This document shows, piece by piece, positions 57,456-64,000 of a stretch of 64,000 nucleotides of DNA; position 1 is the first letter of the stretch, and each line of letters begins with the position of its first letter. Origin of the DNA: Gonocerus acuteangulatus (taxonomy: Eukaryota > Arthropoda > Insecta > Hemiptera > Coreidae); NCBI GenBank assembly GCA_946811695.1, contig OX328128.1, forward strand, positions 30,605,562 through 30,669,561, read 5' to 3'. Both the position numbers and the translations under genes were made by a program. The notes beneath the pieces are model-generated. The model was not told where the DNA came from and did no database searches. It saw nothing but the letters and a program-made list of their open reading frames with translations.

Positions 57456-58239
57456 ATGATTATTTTTTAATAAAATGAATGCGCCACGTTGTGCGCCAAT
57501 AAATGTTAAGATTAATTATTTTAAAAAGAAATAAAAAGATTTTAATTACTTGAGTAAGTTTTATTATATGAATTTGACTTAATCTCAGGGATTAAAGTTC
57601 CGAGTGAATGAACGATATAATATTTATTTCCAGACAATTCTGAGATACAAACACCAATATTAAAAATAATACAAATGACAATAAAAGAATTTACAATTAC
57701 AAAAAAAAAAATAATTTTTACCTCTAAATTAATTTGCTTCCAATAAAGCCTCAATACACTGCGCTTCAGCAATTTCTTCCTCAAGGCGATACGCTTTATT
57801 GCCAGGTCTCGTGCCTAAAATGGATATCTTGAATTCTGGATTCTTTTGTCTTCTCACTCCGTCTTCTATGAATAATTAATAATGGACTGCACTCCGTACT
57901 CCTCGGAGGAGAGCTATAGACTCAAGCTCCGCATTCGACCACTGCTGAGAATAGAGCAGGAAAGCTTGGCATCCTTGTTTCTTAACTTCCGCATTTTGTT
58001 GGTTTATATATGAAAGTAATAATTATATTTTTGCAACTTCAAATAATTAATTTATTGTTATCTGAATGTACATTTAATATGGATATATTGTACACCAGTA
58101 TTGTCCAAAAATATTATTAATTTTGATTGTATATAATACGATGTTAATTGTATATATGGTTTGTGATTTGCGCGGGCTTTTCAAAATGTCGATGGTTATT
58201 TGAATTTTAAAAATATTTTCGAGAATGTAATATATCATT

Positions 58240-58316
<77 letters not shown>

Positions 58317-60540
58317 GCACACTCAGACAGTTAGGAGGCTTTAGTAAAGATATCCATACTAGTTTTTTTCTACTTTTTGATACTTTTCTCTGGCATTTTT
58401 TGGTCAACTGGAAGTACATATTTTTTATACATCTATCTAAGCTAAGGTGTACTATCAAAAATCATTAAAGTTGACAATGAAATGGTCACCTTTTCGATGG
58501 TTTTAAAGTCACTAAATATGAAACAATTTTAGTTTAGACAATCATAAAATAATATAATAATTTTTGTCTAATGGAATATTATTTATTGTTATCATCCTCG
58601 CTGTAATATTTTTAATTGCTCCTAAAATTCTGGAAGAACTAATACGGACGTCGGTCTAATCGGTCGTTACTCATCTATAACCATAAGCTATTAAATCTTT
58701 ATTTTTTTATACGTAGAGTGATCTGTAAATCTTTGATTGGTAATTTTTTTTAGCTAATGGTTGTTTGTTTGCTAGGGTACAGATACGACTGGTGTTACCG
58801 TCCCTAGTGTGATTGCTTTCATTGCTATGCACCCGGAAATCCAGGAAGAGGCATACCAGGAGCAGCTTTCAATTTTCAGCAGAGATACAATGCGAGAACC
58901 TACATTCAAAGAACTTTCCTCTATGCAATGTCTAAACAGGATTATAAAAGAGACTTGTAGAGTTATCAGCACTGCAGTCATTTACAGATTGACAAAAAGA
59001 GACGTAGAATTAGGTACATTTTTATATAAAACTATATTTTTACTTATGATTACCCTATTTTTCAGAAAATTTAAATTAAGATAATAGAAATTGGATTAAA
59101 AATTTAGTTTTTCACAAATCTTGACTGTCGGTATATATCCAGAGGTACAAAAAAAAACTGTATGTGATTATATTCTCAACAATATTATCAGTCACTTCTG
59201 TATTTTCACTTCCAGAGTCTAAAGCAGTGTTACCCAAAGTAATGACCTACAAGGGGTCATAGAAGTAAAAAAATGAATTGGGGATCCGTAATATGTAAAC
59301 ACTATTGAATCGCATTTAAGCAGTTCATGATTAACTCCTGGTTTGTATAAAGTGTCTGACAGACAGTGAAGTATGTTGGCAGCAGTGAGCATCTAGACTC
59401 TAGATACAACATCCAGTCTAGATCCCAACATACTTCTCAGACACTTTATACAGTCTAGGGGTTAACGAAGAACTTGAGGGGTATTACTACCTTGTAACTT
59501 TTTTTTTACAATTTTTTTTTTTTATTATGTGCTAAAATTCTTCCTTAACTAACCAAAAATTATATCCAAGAGTGAATATGTGAAGAAAAAGTTTTTAAAC
59601 GGGCAAAAAATACGATTTTCTGGAATGAAAACCCGATGTAAAATGATTTGAAGGCATATGTAATGTATGCTGATTTGAAGATAATTTTTTGAGTGAGCTT
59701 CGAATGGTCCCTTTTTAATTGTTAAGTTTTTTTTGGTTCTCCTTTAATACATTCCAAAATTAAAACCCATTTTTTAAATTGTTATTACAAGAAAGTATGA
59801 AAAAATTTAAATAGGGAAAAATGTACGTTTCAGAACATTTAACTTTAAAGGCGTTTTCTCAAAATTATGTTTTTCAAATCGGGCGATACTCTGGCGTCTT
59901 CAATTTTTGCCCGATCATCCCAACTTCAAATGTTCACTGCAGCTTCCATGTGTTTCCTAGTAAACTACATAGGATTTTTTGATTCATTGAATTATAACGA
60001 TTTCATGACAGATTTTTGACGGATGTTTTAATAGAAAATAAATAATTGTTCGATATTTTTGAAAAAAATTAAAATTTCTTAAAAATCCTACGTACTTTAC
60101 TAGATTTAACCTTCTTCTTTCGAAATAATTTCATTTTTTCATTCTAGATTAAAAATTGCCTGTGAAAGGAGGGTTTCCGTTTGTCAGACACAGTGCGCCC
60201 ATTTTTTTGTTGTTCAAGATTTGAAACTTTTTTTTTTATATACTGTAATATCCCCTATAAAACGTTTGATATAAAAATTGAAAAATATTGATTTATTTGG
60301 TATTTATAAATTCAAGAAAATGACTTTGATTCTGATCGCACAAGGTAGTATAGTTTAAAAATAAATATCAGCTCTTCTTGCTTCAAAAATAGATTAACTT
60401 TTAATTATCTGATACTAAGGAATATAATGGCAAAGTTTTAAATTGGTTTCCATCCCTGTACCTAGTAGAATTATTTTAGTATTTTCTACCTTACCTAGTA
60501 GAATTATTATAGTATTTTCTATAGTACAAGCTTTCCAATC

Positions 60541-60586
<46 letters not shown>

Positions 60587-60735
60587 AACAAACTGAACAT
60601 CACTAACTGAGGAGATTTAAAATTAAACCTAACTTAATTGATGCCAAATATTGAAAATTTATTATAAGGTATTAGATCATCCATCCCACTGAAAAGAGTT
60701 TATTTTTAGCTGATTTTATTATGTAAATACATAGT

Positions 60736-60769
<34 letters not shown>

Positions 60770-62128
60770 TATTTTTAATTTGAATTACATACATAAATGT
60801 ACGAGCCTTAACGTTTGTTTTATTATTGTTTTGTTTTTTTTTTCACTCCACACCACATTACAGTTAAAAATCTGTCAAAAAAAAACATTAGAAGCCCTTG
60901 AATTTGTAAAAATGCAATATTAGCTATGTCGGGGGTCTATCACGGGAAAGGTTTTGATTGCTTTTCCATCCTTGAATCTAGAGAAAAGAGACTTCCAATC
61001 TTCTAACAAAAACAGAAACAAACCTGGACATCAAGAATCGAACATATTTAAGATTAAGCTTAACTTAATAGATTGAAAAATTGTTATTTATTCAAAGTTT
61101 TAGATTCAGCCATCCCACTAAAAAGGGTTTATTTTTAGCTTAGTGATTTTATTATGTAAATTTTATTTTGAGTATTTTTAATTTGAATTACATAAATAAA
61201 TGTATGAACTGTTATCATACCCATTGATCGAGACCCTCGTCACTGGCATCGGTGAGAGTACTGTGAGCGAGCACTTTCAATGTAAGCACGTCATAATTAA
61301 GCCACTGTTGAGGTAGAACTAAGTCTGGTTATGTCGAAATGAATGAACTTTAACATTTTTAATATTTTTTTCCCTCCACACCTCACTACAATTAGAAATC
61401 TGTTGAATAAACATTAGATGTGGATGAATTTGTAAAAATGCATTATTAGCTAAGTAGGGAGTCTACTCTAAACTGGAAAACATGTCTGCGAGGATAAAAT
61501 ATTTGGGGACCACTGTTCTACAGTCTCTCGCTTCACAAATTTCTTAGCTTATTCATCTGTTTGAGCTTTTCTGTTGGTGTTAAGAATCTTTACTATTATA
61601 AATTTTGATTCCTAAATGGTAATGCTTAAAGATTAAATTGTCCACATTTGCAAACCCTCAACTGAACCCCAGACCATTATGTATCATCCAGGTTATGTTT
61701 ATTTTCACTGTTTAATTTATACTGTACAGTATCGTTCAAATTGCTAGCTATGTGTAACATGTGTTTCAGGCGAATACACCATCCCTAAGGGCACAGTAAT
61801 TGGAGTATTTGTCGAAGCATTGCACAATGATCCGACATACTGGGAAAAGCCAGATAAGTTCTATCCAGACCACTTTCTTCCCGAAAAAGAAGCAGCAAGA
61901 CCCAAACATGCTTTCATTCCTTTCGGCTTTGGTGCACGACAGTGCCCAGGTAGGTCATAATTAAACAGTACAATGCCATCATAATTATTTATCTAGTTTT
62001 AGGAAGGAAAAAACAAATGTCTGCAGCAGAAAATAGTCAAACAAAAAGATTATACTTTATATCCAATTTTTTAAATGGATCATCACTCTCTAGCGTAAAA
62101 TGAGAAACAACTTTTTGTTGTATGTAAT

Positions 62129-62194
<66 letters not shown>

Positions 62195-62856
62195 AATTCA
62201 AAGAGGGTGAGTGAGTAATTTCTGCTACTGCAAGTTTTCTCTGTATAATTGTGCCTAAAATATCAGTTATATTCAAGATTTAATTTTAGTAGGTGTTTAA
62301 ATGTTTCGCGAAATATAAAATAATAGGTATAACGTTCCAAATGACACTATGGATGGGAATGTTATGAAAACATGCTAAGATGATGCAATTCCTGTGGGGC
62401 AGACTTTTTATTATTAAATAAAGCTGCAAGATCAAGGCCTAGAAAAAACAAAAATAAAAAAAAACATTGGTTTGATGCATTTGTTCAAATAATGTTTCAA
62501 GAAAAATATTTCAATGTACAATATAAATGAGTGATAGGTTCTTCATACAACAGATCATTGTAACAAACAATAACCTTTGGAATTGTTCTTATGATATTTC
62601 ACCATATCTGCAAATGCTGAACAAAACAAAAAAAAAAAAAAAAAAAAATCATCCCCTCACAAAATAGTTAATGTTATTTATGTTTGCAGGAACCCAATAC
62701 GGGATGACAGTTATGAAGGTGCTTATTTCATACATCCTTCGAAACTTTATGCTCAGCTCTAGCTTGAAGTATGAAGATATAATTTATAAAAACAGTCTTT
62801 TACGTCATATTACCAATGGCTATATGGTTACTTTTACAGAAAGATATACACGTTAA
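45569..62856 (+). CDS. Cytochrome P450, CYP4-clan-like, copy 2 (11 exons)
   Basis: Paralogue of the gene at 24,472-39,788. Exons 45569-45728, 48252-48364, 50284-50374, 51265-51456, 51584-51653, 52778-52901, 54461-54503, 56389-56489, 58776-59013, 61770-61949 and 62690-62856 join to 492 residues. Every intron is at the same position and phase as in copy 1; only exon 8 (+1 codon) and the last exon (-3 codons) differ in length. Motifs: N-terminal anchor MLLLLSAVLLAIAWII; hinge IPGPKGHPLLGNAL; C-helix W126-K-E-L-R, with the usual Arg; I-helix AGTDTT; K-helix ETCR (about 357-360); haem loop FGFGARQCPG with Cys about 436. As in copy 1, IPGPKG and YTIPKGT favour the CYP4 clan while the I-helix and haem loop depart from it. 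No stop or frameshift is seen, so both copies look functional. Substrate unknown. Confidence 0.93.
45905..47660 (+). mobile_element. 5'-truncated non-LTR retrotransposon (I/Jockey-like, with RNase H)
   Basis: The readable protein starts at the end of the reverse transcriptase (SAEPPLHIRRAMLISKFYNK). It continues into an RNase H domain with FYTDGSKTPNGVGSAAII, LEAELRAILLALQNV, ICSDSLSSLQCL and WWLPGHKDLGQSTAADLKQ, then ends with the Cys-rich motif LCQICNKDLTVQYILTDC. Frame changes near 46,160 and 46,650 break it. The non-coding 3' end CTGGGCGAAACGCTGTCAAT runs into TAAATAAATTA and (AT)n, as in I/Jockey-type tails. The 5' part is missing, as usual for LINE copies. Confidence 0.85.
46654..47088 (+). 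pseudogene. LINE ORF2 C-terminal frame
   Basis: Open frame of 144 codons, the final part of the LINE ORF2: WASSYRDSRREEVVLARLRI, then HTRITHEYLM and the CQIC...LTDC zinc knuckle. Continuous only in this part of the element. Confidence 0.75.
47658..47703 (+). repeat. (AT)n microsatellite
   Basis: About 45 bp of TA repeats at the LINE 3' end. Confidence 0.95.
48103..48181 (+). repeat. (AT)n microsatellite
   Basis: About 78 bp of TA repeats, 70 bp upstream of exon 2 of P450 copy 2. Confidence 0.95.
48252..48364 (+). CDS. P450 copy 2 exon 2
   Basis: Acceptor ATTCTAG, donor GAG|GTATGT. Encodes DILAAIRAKTAEYHKEGIVR and IWIGPLLYIYIHAPKYVE. Confidence 0.93.
49588..49700 (+). mobile_element. SINE (GGCCCGGTGG family)
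   Basis: GGAGGCCCGGTGGCCATGAG with B box TGGGTTTGATTCCCACTAGG; same family as 25,348 and 37,211. Confidence 0.7.
49815..50115 (+). pseudogene. LINE ORF2 C-terminal fragment with Cys knuckle
   Basis: Split over two frames: TGHCKLNKHLHRMK, then PICRWCGAEGETQIHIVRDC, the Cys/His knuckle that ends many non-LTR ORF2 proteins. A frameshift and stop break it. Confidence 0.7.
50284..50374 (+). CDS. P450 copy 2 exon 3
   Basis: Acceptor TTTCCAAAAG, donor GACA|GTAAGT. Encodes ALAASSSASNKGPLYTSVFG and GIFITD. Confidence 0.9.
50375..51264 (+). other. P450 copy 2 intron 3
   Basis: Holds a perfect 24-bp hairpin (50,767-50,823); otherwise nothing recognised. Confidence 0.6.
50767..50823. repeat. Perfect 24-bp hairpin in P450 copy 2 intron 3
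   Basis: 50,767-50,790 (core AGAAGACATGAAAGGAAAAA) pairs without mismatch to 50,800-50,823 across a 9-nt loop. Pairing stops at both outer ends. This resembles a pre-miRNA-size hairpin or the remnant of a young inverted duplication. Confidence 0.85.
51265..51456 (+). CDS. P450 copy 2 exon 4 (C-helix)
   Basis: Acceptor TTTTCTAG, donor G|GTTTGT. Encodes LKKWKELRKPLNKLMTRKLL with the C-helix W...R pair, and FRDACTATADIVA. Confidence 0.93.
51584..51653 (+). CDS. P450 copy 2 exon 5
   Basis: Acceptor TTGTTTTAG, donor GG|GTAAGC, phase 2. Encodes THLGTSLNILGNQRFRLVEN. Confidence 0.9.
51654..52777 (+). other. P450 copy 2 intron 5
   Basis: Holds a SINE-tail-like sequence (52,130-52,250) with A-runs at 52,222-52,249 and 52,306-52,330; otherwise AT-rich. 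Confidence 0.55.
52778..52901 (+). CDS. P450 copy 2 exon 6
   Basis: Acceptor TTTCCTCCAG, donor TTG|GTAAGA. Encodes YFIDNATQNYFRKLMNIKQN and RIRFLNEYYKL. Confidence 0.92.
52902..54460 (+). other. P450 copy 2 intron 6
   Basis: Contains TTAGTATTAG-rich simple sequence around 53,870-54,150 and an A-run at 54,173-54,190; 53,460-53,700 has an open minus-strand frame without motifs. Confidence 0.5.
54461..54503 (+). CDS. P450 copy 2 exon 7 (43 bp)
   Basis: Acceptor AAATTTCAG, donor G|GTAAAT. Encodes IFDVRRRKAHNNNG. Confidence 0.9.
55437..55530 (+). mobile_element. SINE tail
   Basis: Has GGCATCAGCCTTATCCTGCC and a shortened GATAAC block ending in AAATAAACAAA. Confidence 0.6.
55555..56020. mobile_element. 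Long-TIR MITE, copy 3
   Basis: GTTAAGAGAGGTCAAACTAGG at the left and AGACGTGATCAGTTTTTATAG at the right match the elements at 6.8 and 30.3 kb. A SINE tail (55,765-55,880) sits inside it, so the SINE inserted later. Confidence 0.6.
55765..55880 (+). mobile_element. SINE tail inside the long-TIR MITE
   Basis: CTATCCTGGCTAGAAAAGGG and CCTATAGATAACCCGTCC followed by TAAATAAA units; nearly identical to the tail at 1.1 kb. Confidence 0.7.
56389..56489 (+). CDS. P450 copy 2 exon 8
   Basis: Acceptor TTTTTAAG, donor GCA|GTGAGT. Encodes [20 protein letters not shown] and LGDIVGA; one codon longer than copy 1. Confidence 0.9.
57148..57260 (+). mobile_element. tRNA-derived SINE head
   Basis: GGTAGCCCGATTGGCAAGGC (A-box region) and CTTGGTTCAAATCACAGCC (B box) at tRNA-like spacing, with no terminator or 3' acceptor stem. 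Confidence 0.6.
57391..57451 (+). repeat. (AT)n microsatellite
   Basis: About 60 bp of TA repeats. Confidence 0.95.
57470..58245. repeat. Dispersed repeat shared with 15.55-16.41 kb
   Basis: GGTTATTTGAATTTTAAAA and ATATATCATTACAATATA at the right end match 16,350-16,415, and both copies start near a TGxGCCAA block. Possibly a solo LTR; no terminal TG...CA or duplication could be fixed. Confidence 0.4.
58242..58313 (+). repeat. (AT)n microsatellite
   Basis: About 70 bp of AT repeats. Confidence 0.95.
58776..59013 (+). CDS. P450 copy 2 exon 9 (I-helix and K-helix)
   Basis: Acceptor TTTGCTAG, donor G|GTACAT. Encodes GTDTTGVTVPSVIAFIAMHP and RIIKETCRVISTAVIYRL. Confidence 0.95.
59225..61515. 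mobile_element. Candidate degraded hAT-like element, 2.3 kb
   Basis: The left end CAGTGTTACCCAAAGT and right end (inverse) CAGTGGTCCCCAAATA are similar inverted termini of the hAT CAGTGG type. The flanking 8-mers GTCTAAAG and TTCTACAG match at 6 of 8. No transposase frame remains. Inside, 60,620-60,960 and 61,050-61,480 are diverged direct copies of each other. Confidence 0.5.
60545..60584 (+). repeat. poly(A) tract
   Basis: Run of about 40 A. Confidence 0.95.
61770..61949 (+). CDS. P450 copy 2 exon 10 (haem-binding loop)
   Basis: Acceptor GTGTTTCAG, donor CCAG|GTAGGT. Encodes [20 protein letters not shown] and HAFIPFGFGARQCPG, with the haem-ligand Cys. Confidence 0.96.
62133..62188 (+). 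repeat. poly(T) tract
   Basis: Run of about 56 T in intron 10 of P450 copy 2. Confidence 0.95.
62690..62856 (+). CDS. P450 copy 2 exon 11 (C-terminus)
   Basis: Acceptor TTTGCAG. Encodes VMKVLISYILRNFML, LKYEDIIYKNSLLRHITNGY and MVTFTERYTR before TAA. Confidence 0.93.
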
Positions 62857-62987
62857 TGTAATCAAAGATAAATGAGATATAAAAAAAAACTTGTGGTTTT
62901 CCTTTTCAGGTTGTTGTTAATTAGGAATTTTTATTAAATATTTTGGATTCATAAATTACAATTGTTTTTTTATACATTTTTAATGCC

Positions 62988-62993
62988 AATAAA
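62988..62993 (+). promoter_or_regulatory. P450 copy 2 poly(A) signal AATAAA
   Basis: AATAAA about 130 bp after the stop. Its last two bases lie inside the 8-bp target duplication of the transposon at 63,000-63,903. Confidence 0.65.
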
Positions 62994-62999
62994 ACCTCC

Positions 63000-63903
63000 G
63001 GTACTTACGTATTAGATACACCACAGGTTAGAGAGCTGGATCTTGTTCAGAGATCTGGATCTTCAGCGGATTTGCAGAAGTCAATTGAACTTTTGACAAT
63101 ATGGCCACGGAAAGACCACTTATGTGTATTATCCATTGAGTTAGTAGATAGTGGAAGGCGTGTTATCTATCTTCCAGTGCTAAAAAAGTGTAGGTCTGAA
63201 ATCGGTCATGCCAGTGTGACTACTGGCGGACGAAAATTTGAATCTGAATATGATTGTAAACTAACAATGAACTTAAACTTAAAAGTTCACCTTTTTGCAG
63301 GCCACTGCTCACATTGGTGTGGCCAATTTTAGGCTTCAACCTGTTTCTTTTATACTCCTTCCACTCCCTACTCACTCAATAGTATTATCAACGAGTTTGG
63401 TTGACTAGATTTTCTATATAACCTTGAGTGAGCGGAAATGCGTAGCACTTATGTTATTGGCATAATTGCTATGTGTTTCTGCTCGCCCAAGGTTACATCG
63501 AAACTCCAGTCAATCCAACTTGTTGATAATATAGATCACTGGTTTTTCAGCGGAAAATGGGCCAATATGATGGCATTGCTATTATTTTGTCGCCATACGA
63601 ACTCAACTAAAGATGCTAGTCAAGCATCTTTTTCAGTTTTAGGCAAATCCCAAGGACGCATTTTCGTAGCAGAAACAAGGACAGCACAAAGAACACAAAC
63701 AACAAACAAGGGAAAAAATCATGTTAAAAACACAAATGTACAAATTACTTGCGTTAAAAACAGAAAGTAAACAAGACGTTTACTAGAAACATAACGGCCA
63801 ATAGAATTGCCCAAAATGCTGAGTTGTGGCCAAGCGCAGAAGATCCCGATCTCTGCACGAGACCCAGATCTCTAACCTGTGGTGTAGCTTATAAGTAAGT
63901 ACC
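63000..63903. mobile_element. DNA transposon, TIR GGTACTTAC, perfect 8-bp target duplication
   Basis: Starts GGTACTTACGTATTAG and ends (inverse) GGTACTTACTTATAAG; a second perfect 17-bp inverse pair TACACCACAGGTTAGAG lies just inside. AAACCTCC flanks both ends (62,992-62,999 and 63,904-63,911). It carries two open frames (63,072-63,332 and 63,438-63,770) without recognisable motifs. The 8-bp duplication with GG...CC ends is unlike the CA-type hAT ends elsewhere; superfamily undecided (Merlin-like or P-like would be candidates). Confidence 0.85.
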
Positions 63904-64000
63904 AAACCTCCTTAAATGCATTACCTTTTTATCCTCAATTCCTTTCTACTTCCCTTTAGGAATATTTTATACAAGTGTAGTACTTGTCACCTAAGCAATG

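Larger units (their letters stand above)
56490..58775 (+). other. P450 copy 2 intron 8
   Basis: Holds a SINE tail (56,752-56,800), a SINE head (57,148-57,260), (AT)n tracts (57,391-57,451; 58,242-58,313) and the 57,470-58,245 repeat shared with 15.55-16.41 kb. Confidence 0.6.
59014..61769 (+). other. P450 copy 2 intron 9
   Basis: Most of it is a candidate hAT-like element (59,225-61,515) that includes an internal duplication; the rest is AT-rich. Confidence 0.55.

Noticed and set aside
63072..63770. Two open frames after P450 copy 2 as host genes
   Set aside because: Both lie inside a transposon defined by an 8-bp target duplication and show no known motif.

Overview
The window is animal nuclear DNA, almost certainly arthropod and probably insect. 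It is AT-rich, has intron-split genes with GT-AG junctions, long A/T homopolymers and (AT)n tracts, and many degraded transposons and tRNA-derived SINEs. No bacterial, plastid or mitochondrial gene arrangement is visible. A hemipteran-like insect is possible, but nothing here fixes the order.

Layout, left to right. (1) 239-14,769 (+): the last ten coding exons of a group VI calcium-independent phospholipase A2 (iPLA2-VIA/PLA2G6 type), with ankyrin repeats followed by a patatin-like catalytic domain; its 5' exons lie left of the window. A possible alternative last exon is at 15,351-15,456. (2) 15.5-21 kb: repeats, including a hAT element relic with the end of its transposase, a GC-rich 69-bp minisatellite, a SINE and a hAT-type MITE. 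(3) 21,170-21,837 (+): two short exons that join in frame and encode a protein I do not recognise; the first is duplicated with a stop at about 41.8 kb. (4) 24,472-39,788 (+): a complete 11-exon cytochrome P450 gene (494 aa). (5) 39.9-45.5 kb: MITEs and other repeats. (6) 45,569-62,856 (+): a second complete 11-exon P450 gene (492 aa) with the same intron phases. (7) A 904-bp transposon sits at the poly(A) signal of the second P450.

The two P450s are tandem paralogues that still share exon structure and nearly all exon lengths, while their introns have filled with unrelated transposons: an R2-like LINE, an I/Jockey-like LINE, another LINE tail, a transposon-derived ORF, a 5S-derived SINE and microsatellites. 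Both are CYP4-clan-like but divergent at signature motifs. The duplication apparently carried an upstream flank as well, since the unidentified first exon lies 3-4 kb upstream of each P450.

The phospholipase and the P450s are independent neighbours on the same strand. P450s of the CYP4 clan often oxidise fatty acids and iPLA2 releases them, but nothing in the sequence shows that the genes act together.

The most checkable unusual points are: an Ala-for-Gly change in the iPLA2 nucleophile motif (ATSTG rather than GTSTG) next to a GC-AG intron; the phase-compatible alternative iPLA2 last exon; five transposon insertions with perfect 8-bp target duplications; two strong intronic hairpins of pre-miRNA-like size; and the unidentified two-exon ORF. 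I did not find a convincing new multi-gene system.
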